From DAISIL01 sp036822015 (GTDB lineage: Bacteria; Bacteroidota; Bacteroidia; Cytophagales; Bernardetiaceae): 60,324 bases of DNA. The translations under genes were made by a program, and so were the position numbers. Positions within the stretch are counted from its first letter, which is position 1; the number at the start of each line of letters is the position of its first letter. The stretch covers positions 1 to 60,324 of the forward strand of contig DAISIL010000013.1 in the NCBI GenBank assembly GCA_036822015.1, written 5' to 3'. Shown piece after piece: positions 26,917 to 37,296 of the stretch. The notes beneath the pieces were generated by a model that saw only the letters and a list, made by a program, of their open reading frames with translations, did no database searches and was not told the origin of the DNA.

Positions 26917-29900
26917 ATGCGAACACTCAATTCTTGGTGCCTGGTGGCCTGGCTGCTCGGTTGCTGGAGTGCTACGATTGCCCAAACGACGGATTATACG
27001 TTTAGTGATGCCCCTGCTCCCAAAGACACAACACGCTTTGTGCCTCCGCGCTACGGCGATCGTCTGGGCGATCCTTTTTCGATGCCTCGTCGTTATGCCC
27101 CCCTATTAGGGCTGGGGCTGCCTTCGGGTATCTCCCTGGATCGTCGCCTGGACAGCACAGGGAATTACATCGAGCTGCGCGAGACCCTGGGCGACTTTTA
27201 CTTTCGTCCACCCTCACGGATTTCCCTGGATGACTACCGCGACTTGCGCTCGGCAGAGATTGACCGTGAATACTGGCGTACCTTACAATCCGGGGAAACA
27301 GACGAGAGTGGGCTGGCCACAAACCGCCTCTTCAAACCCATCAAGCTAGAAAGCAAGATGCTCAACCGCTTTTTGGGGGGCGATGAAATTGACATCCAGC
27401 CCAATGGTGCCGTTACCCTAGACTTTGGCGGGCAATGGACGCGCATTGATAACCCACAAATCCCGATTCGGCAGCAGCGCATGGGTGGCTTTCGCTTCGA
27501 TCAGCGCATACAGCTAGGACTACTCGGCAAAATCGGCGAAAAAATACAGATGAACGTAAACTGGGACACCAAATCGACGTTCCAGTTTGAGAACCGCTTC
27601 AATCAGGGCTACTCGGGCTACGAAGAAGACATCATCCAGCAAGTCCAGTTTGGCAACGTCAGTATGCCCGTCAATAACAGCCTGATCTCGGGGGCGCAAA
27701 ATCTCTTTGGGGTCGGGACAAGGCTCCGCTTCGGTAAGCTCTGGTTGAGTGCCGTCGTCGCCAACCAACGCGGTACGGTCGAGAACCTCGAGATCAGGAA
27801 TGGCTCCCAAACCCAGTTTTTTGAGTTTCCGGCGAGCGAATACGAAGAGAACCGCCACTTTTTTCTTTCCCAGTTCTTTCGCAACAACTTTGAAAATGCC
27901 CTGCGTACCCTGCCTACCATCGCTTCAGGCGTGATCGTTACGCGGGTCGAGGTCTATGTAACCAACCGCAACAACGACACCCAGACGCTCCGCAACGTAG
28001 GCGCATTCATGGACATGGGCGAAGGCAGCCCCTACCGAGATCGCCTCAACGGACGCGGCGGACCGGCAGCCAACAACGCCAACGAACTCTTTCAGTTTTT
28101 GCTAGAAGACACCCGCCTACGCACCCCAGACGAAATCTCCGCCGTCCTGGGCAATGACCCCCGCTACCAACTCCAAAAAGGTACAGATTGGGAACTCCTG
28201 CGCGGCTCCCGAAAGCTCAACGACAACGAGTTTACCTTCCACCCACAGCTCGGCTATATCTCCCTCTTGCAGCCCCTGCGCAACGACGAAATCCTGGCCG
28301 TCTCGTATGAGTACACCTACAAAGGGCAACGCTATCGCGTCGGTGAGCTCACCGAAAACTACCAGGACTTCACCGATGAAGCCGTTATTTTTCTCAAACT
28401 CTTGAGCCATTCCACGATCCGTACCCAACTCCCGGCCTGGGACTTGATGATGAAAAACATCTACTCCTTGCAGGCCATGCAGATTCAACAAAAAAACTTT
28501 CAGCTAAGGATCGTCTATCGCGATGACCGCAGCGGCGTGGACAACCCCAGCCTCCACGAAGGACAGCAACTCAAGGATATTCCTCTCGTGCAAGTCTTTG
28601 AGATTGACCGCCTCAACCAAAGCAACGACCCCCAGCCCGACGGTAACTTTGACTTCGTCGATGGCATCACGATCGACACCCGAACGGGCCGGATCATGTT
28701 TCCCGTCCTCGAGCCTTTTGGTAGCCATCTGCGCCAAAAGTTCAGCCCCACCGAAGAAATACAACTCATCCGCAAGTACGTCTATGATACCCTCTACCGA
28801 GGGACGCAGGCCGATGCGCGGCTCTTCACCAACAAAAACAAGTTTTTCCTCAAAGGCTCCTACGAAGGCAGCAGCAGCAACGAAATCCGGCTGCCAGGCA
28901 TCAACATCGCCCCCGGCTCGGTGATCGTAACGGCAGGCAATACCCCCTTAGTCGAGGGCGTGGACTACACCGTGGACTATCAGATGGGCCGCGTAACGAT
29001 TCTCAACGAAGCCATCCTCAACTCGGGTAAGCCCGTCAAGGTCGATTATGAGCGGGCGGATATGTTCAATTTTCAGCAGCGGAGCTTCATGGGGCTGGAC
29101 ATGGAGTATCGCTTCGATGAGGATACCAAAATGACGGCTACTTTTCTGCACCTGAACGAACGCCCTACCATTACCCGCGTAACGATGGGACAGGAACCCG
29201 TCCGAAATACCCTGATGGGTGCCTCTATCAGCACCCGCAAAAACTCCCGACAGCTCACCCGATGGATCGACAAGATACCCGGGCTAGACACCAAAGAAGA
29301 ATCCCGGATTACCTTTGATGGGGAGTTTGCGTACCTGATCCCGGGCAGAAACCGCCTCATCGGCAAGGACGGCGGCACAGCTTTCATCGACGACTTCGAG
29401 AGTGCCGAAATCCCCTACGAACTCGGCCGGCAGCCCCAGCAGTGGCACCTCGGTTCTACGCCGCCACCCCTGCTCCTGAACACCGTCCAGGACCCCCTAG
29501 CCTATGGCTACAACCGAGCCAAGATCGCCTGGTATGCCGTCGATAACACCGCCTTTTTCAACCTCGGACTCGGGCAAAACCCGCCCAACAACATCTCCGA
29601 TGCCGACCGACAAAACCACTACACCCGCCTGATCCCCTTCAACGAAATTCAACAAGGGCTTGACCAACAACAGATCAACACCCCCGAGGTTACTTTCGAT
29701 GTCGCCTACTTCCCCCAGGAGCGCGGGCAATACAACTACAACCCCAACCTCGGCACCGACGGACTACTCCCTGGCAATCCCGAAAACAACTTCGGTGCCA
29801 TCACCCGAGGCATCAACTACAATGTCGATTTTGATAACATCAACATTCAATACATTGAATTTTGGGTACTTGATCCATTTATCGACGGTGAAAATGGACA

Positions 29901-32900
29901 AATCGTTACCAAAACTCCCCAGGGTTTGGTTACCCGACAAAACAACACCACCGGCGGTTTTCTTTATTTCAACCTCGGCAATGTCTCCGAAGATGTCATC
30001 CCCGATAGTCGGCATGGCTTCGAGAACGGAATGCCCGTCAGCAATGACACCACCGAACTGCGCCGCAAAACAGCCCTCACCAGCTGGGGCCGCGTTACGC
30101 GCCAGCAATACCTAACCAACGCCTTCGATGCCGCCGAGGGAGCCAGAGAGCGACAAGATGTAGGGCTCGATGGTCTCAACGACGAGGAGGAGCGGGAGTT
30201 TTTTTCCGAGTATTTGAGCCGGCTCAACCCTACCGCCCGAGCTTTTGTCCAAAACGACCCCTCCGGGGATAACTTTCAGTATTACCTCGGCGACCGCCTA
30301 GACCAGGAGGATGCCAAAATCCTGGATCGCTACAAACGCTTCAATGGACTGGAGGGAAACTCCCCCGAAAACGCGGGTACACAATCCTCTACTACCTTCC
30401 CCGACAACGAAGACCTCAACCGCGACAACACCATCTCCGATGTCGAATCCTACTACGAATACAAAATCGAGATGCGCCCCAACCGGATGCAGCCCGGACA
30501 AAACCGATACATCGTCAATCAGACACAAGTCAATACGCCTTCGGGCGATCAGGTAACCTGGTACCAGTTTCGGATCCCGATTCGGGAGTTTACGCGGGCC
30601 GTAGGTGGGATCGAAGGCTTCAAGTCGATTCGTTTTATTCGGATGTACATGACGGGATGGCGACAGCCGGCCGTCTTGCGTTTCTCCAACTTTAAGTTTG
30701 TGGGCGGACAGTGGCGGCCCTATTTCAAGGGCTTGCGGCAGCCGGGCTTCAACCTCCCACTCGAGCCTTACGATCCTGTTTTTACGGTTACTAGTGTCAA
30801 TATCATCGAAAACGGCACGACCAACGGCAGCAATACGCCTTATGTTGTCCCGCCGGGCTTTCAGCGCGACGTGGACATCACATCCATCACAAGGGCGCGG
30901 CTCAATGAGCAGTCGATACAGATGTGTGTCGAAGACCTCCAAAACTCGGATGCACGGGCAGTTTTCAAAAATATCAACTTCGATTTCTTGAATTACAAGC
31001 GGGTAAAGATGTTTATTCACGCCGAGAGCGACGACTCGGAGGATGGCGAGATGACGGCTTTCTTGCGCCTGGGAACGGACTTTGAAGAAAACTACTACGA
31101 AGTTGAGGTACCACTCGTGATGACCCCACGCGGCTCAACAGACCCACGGGTGATCTGGCCCGAAGAAAACGAAATCGACATTGCCTTTGAAGACCTTGTC
31201 GGGACAAAAGTGGAGCGCAACCGCAATGGGCTTTCCCTGGGTGTGCCGTATAGCCGAACGGTGGGCCGCTACCGCGTAACGGTGGTGGGCAACCCCGATT
31301 TGAGTACCGTCCTGACGGCAATGCTCGGTATCCGCAACCCCAACACCGCCGATCAGCGGTCGCGCTCGGTCTGTGTCTGGATGAACGAACTCCGCATCGC
31401 CGGCTTTGACTCGGAGGGTGGCTGGGCCGCCAACGCCCGCCTCAACGCCCAACTCGCCGACTGGGCGACGGTCAATGCCTCCATGCGCTACTCCACCATC
31501 GGCTTTGGGGGCATCCAGGATCGAATTTCGCAGCGCGAACGCCAAACCTCGCTCTACTACGACATCTCGACCAACATGCAACTGGACAAGATTTTCCTCA
31601 ACCGCCTCGGTATTTCTCTGCCCATGTTTGCCAGCATTGAGCGCAGCATCGTTACCCCGCAGTTCAATCCCCTGGATCCTGACGTAGAGCTACAAACGGC
31701 CCTTAGCACCATCGCCGATCCCGATGCACGCCGCAACTACGAGCGGCTTGTCCGAGAGGAAACCACCCGCCGCAGCCTCAACTTCACCAATGTCCGCAAA
31801 ACCAAAATCAACCCAGAAGCCAAAACGCATCTCTGGGACATCGAAAACTTTGCCTTCACCTGGGCTTACAGCGAAGAGCGCAGCCAAAACGTAACCACGG
31901 CCACCTACGAAAACCGCCAAACCCACCTCGGGCTAGTCTATGCTTATCAGTTTGCGGACAACACCTGGCAGCCCTTCAAAGACAACGAGTTACTCAATGC
32001 ACCCTACCTCAGGTGGCTCCGCGATTTCAACATCAATCCCACCCCGGCCAGCCTTGCCGTTACGGGGGATGTGCGTCGGCGATTCACCAAAACGCAACTT
32101 CGTACCTTCGATTTGAGTACGCGGGGTATCTTGCCGCAATACGAAAAAGCCTTTCTCTTTGATCGCTCCTACAACCTCCAATGGAACTTTACCAAGAGCC
32201 TTTCGGCCGACTACTCCGCCGTCGCCAATGGCATCATTGATGAGCCGGCAGGTGCCATTGGACGCAGCGAACGCGATTCTATCTTGACCAACCTGGCACG
32301 CCTGGGACGGATGAAGTTCTTCGATCAGCGCGTCAATTTTAACTACAAAATTCCGCTCGATAAGTTTCCCGCCCTCGATTGGATCAATGCCGATGCCCGC
32401 TACACCGGCAGCTATACCTGGACAGCGGGTGCCTTCGGACTCGCCGACTCCCTCGGGCATCACATCCGCAACAGCCAAAACATCACCCTCAACGGACAAC
32501 TCAACCTCCAAAAACTCTACGACAAAAGCCCTGCCCTCAAGAGCCTCAACCGCCCCCAACGCGCCGGTGTCCCGCGTCGTCCGCCGCCCTACAAGCCCGA
32601 AAAGCGCAAACGCCTACAATTCAAGATCAAACTAACCCAGGTAAAGACCAAACGCGCCGGCAGCAAACGCGACATCAAGGTACGTCGCCGCAAAGTAAAG
32701 ACCCTCGACATCTCTCGGCGCATCCCCGATAGCCTCATCGTCCTGGATACGGTTGAGTGGAATCCGGAACTCTTCGAGGACATCGAAGAAAAATTTGATC
32801 GCAAAAAAACCAAACAAGACCGCAAACGCGAACGCTTGCAAGCCAAACTCAAAGAACTCGAACAAAAACAACGCGAACGCGCCACACAAGAGGCCCCCAA

Positions 32901-34263
32901 CAACGGAGCCGCCCAGGCCGCACTCAAAGCCTTGCTTTCCCTCAAAAAAATCAACATCAACTACTCCGAAAACGGCAGTACGAGCCTGCCCGGTTTCTTG
33001 CCCACGCCCCGTTTTCTGGGCTTCGATGACCAATGGGAGTCGCCCGGTGTACCCTTCTTGTTGGGTAGCCAAAACCGAGCAGAAATCGACAAGTTCAAAA
33101 CCAACGGCTGGCTCTCTCAAAGCGAAATCCAGAGTAACCCCCTCGATCAGATGCGTAACCAGACGCTCTCCATGCAGGCCACCATCGAACCCGTACGCGG
33201 GTTCAGAATCCAGGTAGAAGCCCGACGCAACAACGGCAGCAACTACTCGGAGGTCATTCGTTTTTCGGATGGCGCGTACCAATCGGAGACACCCGTCAGG
33301 AGTGGCAACTACAGCATTTCATATTTTGCTATGTTTACGACCCTTGCCGCCGATGATCGCTTCGACGACTCACCGCTCTTCGACGACTTCATCCGCAACC
33401 GCCAGCTCGTCAAAGACCGCCTCGATGCCCTCAATCCCAACGGCGAGTACCAGTTGAGTTCGCAGGATGTCATCATCCCCGCCTTCCTGGCTGCCTACAC
33501 CGGCCGCAGCCCCGAACGCCAACGTACCTTCCCGCAGATACCGCTCCCCAACTGGAAAGTCAATTTTTCGGGTCTCAAAGACATCGGCGGGCTAGACGAA
33601 ATCTTTACCTCTCTCACCCTGACCCACGGCTACTCCTCCCAGTACTCGGTGGGTAGCTATACCTCTTCGTTGCTTTACGATGCCAACTTCCTGAACCCCA
33701 ACGTGAGCATCTTCGATTTGCCCTTACCGCTCACCGATCCTGAGACGGCTCTACTGACACCGCTCTTTATCCTCAATCAAGTCTCTATTGATGAGCGATT
33801 TAGCCCACTGATCGGCATCAATGCCCGCACGACGGGCGATCTAACCTTCCGCGTCGATGTAGGGCGGCAGCGCAACCTGATGCTCAACCTCTCCAACGCC
33901 CAGGTAACCGAAACCAAAGGTACCGACCTGACACTTGATTTTGGCTTCACCAAAAAGGGCGTAAAACTGCCTTTCAGCAACGGCATCGTCCTCGAAAATG
34001 ATCTCGTTTTCCGAACAGCCATGACCATCCGAGATACCAAAACGGTACAGCGGCGCGTCGATGAGGACGGCCTCCAAAACAGCACCGTAACGGCGGGTAA
34101 CCTCAACTTCCAGTTCCGGCCCACGCTCTCTTATCAGGTCAATACACGCCTCAACCTCACGGGATACTTCGAGCGCGGCATCAACCAGCCCCGCATCTCG
34201 AACGCCTTCCGACGCACCAACACCGCCTTCGGGATGCAGATGCGCTTCAACTTAGCGGAGTAA
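26917..34263 (+). CDS. sprA: SprA, type IX secretion system outer-membrane translocon
   Basis: 2448 residues, close to the ~2400 of characterised SprA. A signal peptide (1-22) precedes a very large, beta-rich, Asn/Arg-rich protein. The sequence style is that of the SprA family: repeated beta strands such as YQLQKGTDWELLRGSRKLND and YSSQYSVGSYTSSLLYDANF, LDFGGQW near residue 170, and a closing strand TNTAFGMQMRFNLAE. SprA forms the 36-stranded barrel through which type IX cargo and gliding adhesins cross the outer membrane (family knowledge). A Lys/Arg-rich insertion with a charged coiled coil lies about 1880-2010. The gene stands alone; no gld or por genes are in the window. Confidence 0.93.
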   Translation: MRTLNSWCLVAWLLGCWSATIAQTTDYTFSDAPAPKDTTRFVPPRYGDRLGDPFSMPRRYAPLLGLGLPSGISLDRRLDSTGNYIELRETLGDFYFRPPSRISLDDYRDLRSAEIDREYWRTLQSGETDESGLATNRLFKPIKLESKMLNRFLGGDEIDIQPNGAVTLDFGGQWTRIDNPQIPIRQQRMGGFRFDQRIQLGLLGKIGEKIQMNVNWDTKSTFQFENRFNQGYSGYEEDIIQQVQFGNVSMPVNNSLISGAQNLFGVGTRLRFGKLWLSAVVANQRGTVENLEIRNGSQTQFFEFPASEYEENRHFFLSQFFRNNFENALRTLPTIASGVIVTRVEVYVTNRNNDTQTLRNVGAFMDMGEGSPYRDRLNGRGGPAANNANELFQFLLEDTRLRTPDEISAVLGNDPRYQLQKGTDWELLRGSRKLNDNEFTFHPQLGYISLLQPLRNDEILAVSYEYTYKGQRYRVGELTENYQDFTDEAVIFLKLLSHSTIRTQLPAWDLMMKNIYSLQAMQIQQKNFQLRIVYRDDRSGVDNPSLHEGQQLKDIPLVQVFEIDRLNQSNDPQPDGNFDFVDGITIDTRTGRIMFPVLEPFGSHLRQKFSPTEEIQLIRKYVYDTLYRGTQADARLFTNKNKFFLKGSYEGSSSNEIRLPGINIAPGSVIVTAGNTPLVEGVDYTVDYQMGRVTILNEAILNSGKPVKVDYERADMFNFQQRSFMGLDMEYRFDEDTKMTATFLHLNERPTITRVTMGQEPVRNTLMGASISTRKNSRQLTRWIDKIPGLDTKEESRITFDGEFAYLIPGRNRLIGKDGGTAFIDDFESAEIPYELGRQPQQWHLGSTPPPLLLNTVQDPLAYGYNRAKIAWYAVDNTAFFNLGLGQNPPNNISDADRQNHYTRLIPFNEIQQGLDQQQINTPEVTFDVAYFPQERGQYNYNPNLGTDGLLPGNPENNFGAITRGINYNVDFDNINIQYIEFWVLDPFIDGENGQIVTKTPQGLVTRQNNTTGGFLYFNLGNVSEDVIPDSRHGFENGMPVSNDTTELRRKTALTSWGRVTRQQYLTNAFDAAEGARERQDVGLDGLNDEEEREFFSEYLSRLNPTARAFVQNDPSGDNFQYYLGDRLDQEDAKILDRYKRFNGLEGNSPENAGTQSSTTFPDNEDLNRDNTISDVESYYEYKIEMRPNRMQPGQNRYIVNQTQVNTPSGDQVTWYQFRIPIREFTRAVGGIEGFKSIRFIRMYMTGWRQPAVLRFSNFKFVGGQWRPYFKGLRQPGFNLPLEPYDPVFTVTSVNIIENGTTNGSNTPYVVPPGFQRDVDITSITRARLNEQSIQMCVEDLQNSDARAVFKNINFDFLNYKRVKMFIHAESDDSEDGEMTAFLRLGTDFEENYYEVEVPLVMTPRGSTDPRVIWPEENEIDIAFEDLVGTKVERNRNGLSLGVPYSRTVGRYRVTVVGNPDLSTVLTAMLGIRNPNTADQRSRSVCVWMNELRIAGFDSEGGWAANARLNAQLADWATVNASMRYSTIGFGGIQDRISQRERQTSLYYDISTNMQLDKIFLNRLGISLPMFASIERSIVTPQFNPLDPDVELQTALSTIADPDARRNYERLVREETTRRSLNFTNVRKTKINPEAKTHLWDIENFAFTWAYSEERSQNVTTATYENRQTHLGLVYAYQFADNTWQPFKDNELLNAPYLRWLRDFNINPTPASLAVTGDVRRRFTKTQLRTFDLSTRGILPQYEKAFLFDRSYNLQWNFTKSLSADYSAVANGIIDEPAGAIGRSERDSILTNLARLGRMKFFDQRVNFNYKIPLDKFPALDWINADARYTGSYTWTAGAFGLADSLGHHIRNSQNITLNGQLNLQKLYDKSPALKSLNRPQRAGVPRRPPPYKPEKRKRLQFKIKLTQVKTKRAGSKRDIKVRRRKVKTLDISRRIPDSLIVLDTVEWNPELFEDIEEKFDRKKTKQDRKRERLQAKLKELEQKQRERATQEAPNNGAAQAALKALLSLKKININYSENGSTSLPGFLPTPRFLGFDDQWESPGVPFLLGSQNRAEIDKFKTNGWLSQSEIQSNPLDQMRNQTLSMQATIEPVRGFRIQVEARRNNGSNYSEVIRFSDGAYQSETPVRSGNYSISYFAMFTTLAADDRFDDSPLFDDFIRNRQLVKDRLDALNPNGEYQLSSQDVIIPAFLAAYTGRSPERQRTFPQIPLPNWKVNFSGLKDIGGLDEIFTSLTLTHGYSSQYSVGSYTSSLLYDANFLNPNVSIFDLPLPLTDPETALLTPLFILNQVSIDERFSPLIGINARTTGDLTFRVDVGRQRNLMLNLSNAQVTETKGTDLTLDFGFTKKGVKLPFSNGIVLENDLVFRTAMTIRDTKTVQRRVDEDGLQNSTVTAGNLNFQFRPTLSYQVNTRLNLTGYFERGINQPRISNAFRRTNTAFGMQMRFNLAE

Positions 34264-34318
34264 GAAAAAACTTCATCAGCTCCGATCTGACAAAACAAGT
34301 AGGTGTACTACCGTAAAT

Positions 34319-34352
34319 CCCTCATATCCAAAGATTAAGCACCAAATGAGGG
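34319..34352 (+). terminator. Weak hairpin after sprA
   Basis: CCCTCAT (34319-34325) can pair with ATGAGGG (34346-34352) around a 20-base loop, followed by a CT-rich stretch but no T-tract. It is the only terminator candidate in the 233-base sprA-CHAT spacer, which is AT-rich and otherwise featureless. Confidence 0.3.
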
Positions 34353-34496
34353 GCTTCTCTTCCGAAAGAGCGCATATCTCTCGATGATCTCTTGCCTTAA
34401 AAAATTGGTTGTCAGGTCAATAAGTGAGTATCTTATGTTGTCTTTGCACGTGTTCTATTGAAAAAATGTTTTGCCTCAGCCTTATCCACGACCAAA

Positions 34497-37229
34497 ATGA
34501 AATCCCTGCTTGTCTTTTTTTGTATTTGTTGCCTGTCCCAGCTCACCTACGCCCAGAGCTGGGAGACCACCTATGCCCAGGCTGATTCCCTGATGCAGAT
34601 ACGGGCTTTTGCTGCTTCTGTCCCTCTGTACGAGCAGGCACTGCCCCTTGCCGAACAGGAATTTGGAAAGAACAGCGAGCCATACTTACAGACCCGCAAC
34701 GGACTGGGGCGGAGTATGACTTTTGTAGGCGAAAAAGACAGTACGGAGGTTTTGTTATTGGAAAACATAGAATTATGCAAGGCTTTCGGCGAAAAAACAC
34801 CCGTATATGCCACTGCACTGCATCATGCCGGCACCTTTTACCTACCCGTAGCACCAGGAAACCAACCCCAAAAATCAGAAGGCTATCTCCGGCAAGCCTA
34901 CACTTTACGCAAAGAAATTCTGGGCCAGCGGCACCCTGACTATGCCGCCTCACTCAACAACTTAGCCATCTTATATCGCGAAATGGGTAAATACACCCAG
35001 GCTGAGGCATTGTACGAGGAAAGCTTGAACATCAGGAAAAAAGTACTCGGGGAGCAGCACCCCGAATATGCCGCCTCAATCAACAACCTAGCGGTCTTGT
35101 ATGTCGATATGGGTAAATACGCCCAGGCTGAATCACTCTATCAGGAAAGCCTGGAAATCAGGAAAAAAGTACTCGGAGAGCAGCACCCCGAATACGCCAA
35201 CTCAATCAACAAACTAGCGATTTTGTGTCGCAACATCGGCAAATACGCCCAGGCTGAATTATTGTACCAGGAAAGCGTGAAAATCAATAAAAACGCGCTG
35301 GGAGAGCAGCATCCTAGCTCTACCCTAGCCATCAGCAACTTAGCGAACTTGTATGTGGATATGGGTCAATACGACAAAGCTGAATCACTGTACCAGGAAA
35401 GCCTGGAAATCAATAAAAACGCACTGGGAGAGCAGCACCTCAGCTATGCCAACGCACTATGGGGAATGGCTAACAACTACTTGGCATCAGGGAAAGTAAC
35501 TCCCCTCACAGAGGAATACCTCCTACAAGCCCTTGAAATCCGAATAAATAGCCTCGGAGAAAAAAGCAAAGGGGTGGCAGAATCTCACTACTCCCTGGCT
35601 AACTTTTACTACCATTACGGACGAAAGCAAGAAGCCTTACCCCTTTATCTGGGCGTAGTAGCCTTTTATGAGACATACATGCGGGAACAATTCGACCGAT
35701 TGAGCGAAGAGGAAAGGTCTGATTTACACGCTACTTTTAGGGAAAGATTTGAGCAGTTTACGGAACTGGCGGCAAGGGAAAACGACCCCGAGCTTTTGGC
35801 ATACGCCTACGGCTTGTGGCTGCGACAAAAAGCCGTCCTGCTCAACACCAGCAACCAAATCAAGCAGCGCATCATCAAGAGCGGCGACCGAAAACTTATC
35901 GCCCTCTACGATCAGGTGCAGGAACTGCGCCAAAGCACAGGGTTTGCCCTATCCCTAAGTCCAGAAGATCAAAAAAAGAGAGGCATATCCGCCGATAGCC
36001 TCCAACAAGTGCTGCAAGACAAAGACCGACAACTCACCGAACTATCCCTGCGCTACTTTACACCAGAAGCACCCGCTACCTGGCAAAATGTACAAGAAAA
36101 CCTAGGCAAAAAAGAAGCTGTCGTGGATATCGTCCGATACCGACGCTACGACTATCAAAAACAAAAGTTTACCGATACCACCTACTACATGGCTTTTGTC
36201 CTGACACCAAAGAGCAAGAGCATCGAAATCATCCACTACCCCGATGGAAATTTTCTGGAACAGGAGGCAATCAAATATTACAAAAATGCCATTCGCTTTC
36301 AAGTCAAAGATCAAAAATCCTACGCCCATTTTTGGCTACCCCTACAAAAAATACTAGCCAAATACGACAAAGTGTACTTCTCTGCCGATGGTGTATTTCA
36401 TCAAATCAACGTTGCTACACTTTACAACACAGAGACACAGACCTACCTCTCGGATGAAAAAGAAATTGCACAACTGACCTCAGGACGGGACTTGCTAGCC
36501 GTGCGTCAAACGCCCCTGGCAAGCCGATCCGCACTCCTGATCGGAAACCCCAACTTTGGTCAAGACCTCGAACCACAGCCGCGCGAACGTGCGGGTATCC
36601 TGCCGCTACCCGGCACGGCTAAGGAAGTCCAACAGATCGCTGATCTGATGAAACAGAACCAGTGGCAGGTACAGACTTTTCTCGACACAGAGGCTAAAGA
36701 ACAAGCCATCAAGGAGATGCTCAAGCCCAACGTACTCCATATTGCCACGCATGGCTACTTTGCAGAGGATACCAAAGGGCGATTTACCTACCTGACCAAC
36801 CCACTCTTTCGCTCGGGTATCTTGCTCACGGGAGCCGCCAAAACCCTAGCCGAAGGGCAGTACCTGCGAAGCAACGTCGAATTGGGCATAGAAGATGGTA
36901 TCCTGACCGCTTTTGAAACCATGAATCTTAACATTGATAACACCGATCTGGTCGTCCTATCGGCTTGCGAGACAGGACTGGGAGAAATACGAAACGGGGA
37001 AGGGGTCTTTGGTTTGCAGCGGGCTTTTATCGTAGCTGGTGCGCGGAGTGTTTTGATGTCGCTCTGGAAAGTGGACGACACCGCGACCCAACAACTGATG
37101 ACGGAGTTTTATCGGCAGTGGCTCTCGGGAAAGCCCAAACGGCAGGCTTTCAAAGCCGCACAAGATGCCTTGCGCAAGCAGCGCCCAGAACCCTACTACT
37201 GGGGTGCTTTTTTGATGGTAGGAGAGTAA
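34497..37229 (+). CDS. Secreted TPR-CHAT protease-like protein
   Basis: 910 residues from the ATG at 34497, which starts a clean signal peptide (MKSLLVFFCICCLSQLTYAQ); an in-frame TTG lies at 34458. Five near-identical 42-residue kinesin-light-chain-type TPR units span about 146-355 (HPDYAASLNNLAILYREMGK and relatives). A helical linker leads to a C-terminal CHAT domain with the caspase-like dyad His752 (IATHGYF) and Cys824 (LSACETG), both intact. CHAT proteins are caspase-related peptidases; known TPR-CHAT members act in HetF-like and Craspase systems. The signal peptide places this one in the envelope. The heptad-repeat gene follows after 67 bases on the same strand. Confidence 0.88.
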   Translation: MKSLLVFFCICCLSQLTYAQSWETTYAQADSLMQIRAFAASVPLYEQALPLAEQEFGKNSEPYLQTRNGLGRSMTFVGEKDSTEVLLLENIELCKAFGEKTPVYATALHHAGTFYLPVAPGNQPQKSEGYLRQAYTLRKEILGQRHPDYAASLNNLAILYREMGKYTQAEALYEESLNIRKKVLGEQHPEYAASINNLAVLYVDMGKYAQAESLYQESLEIRKKVLGEQHPEYANSINKLAILCRNIGKYAQAELLYQESVKINKNALGEQHPSSTLAISNLANLYVDMGQYDKAESLYQESLEINKNALGEQHLSYANALWGMANNYLASGKVTPLTEEYLLQALEIRINSLGEKSKGVAESHYSLANFYYHYGRKQEALPLYLGVVAFYETYMREQFDRLSEEERSDLHATFRERFEQFTELAARENDPELLAYAYGLWLRQKAVLLNTSNQIKQRIIKSGDRKLIALYDQVQELRQSTGFALSLSPEDQKKRGISADSLQQVLQDKDRQLTELSLRYFTPEAPATWQNVQENLGKKEAVVDIVRYRRYDYQKQKFTDTTYYMAFVLTPKSKSIEIIHYPDGNFLEQEAIKYYKNAIRFQVKDQKSYAHFWLPLQKILAKYDKVYFSADGVFHQINVATLYNTETQTYLSDEKEIAQLTSGRDLLAVRQTPLASRSALLIGNPNFGQDLEPQPRERAGILPLPGTAKEVQQIADLMKQNQWQVQTFLDTEAKEQAIKEMLKPNVLHIATHGYFAEDTKGRFTYLTNPLFRSGILLTGAAKTLAEGQYLRSNVELGIEDGILTAFETMNLNIDNTDLVVLSACETGLGEIRNGEGVFGLQRAFIVAGARSVLMSLWKVDDTATQQLMTEFYRQWLSGKPKRQAFKAAQDALRKQRPEPYYWGAFLMVGE
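34932..35561 (+). repeat. Five tandem 126-bp units encoding TPRs
   Basis: The codon for the first residue of each unit (His-Pro-type start) falls at 34932, 35058, 35184, 35310 and 35436, exactly 126 bases apart. Units 2-3 share long near-identical stretches, showing recent duplication or homogenisation. Each unit encodes one 42-residue TPR of the protein at 34497-37229. Confidence 0.85.
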
Positions 37230-37296
37230 CAGACCCCAGCCGGTTCTGCACGTTATTTGCAGCACCACAAGAAAAGCAGACACAGCGGGCTTTCCG

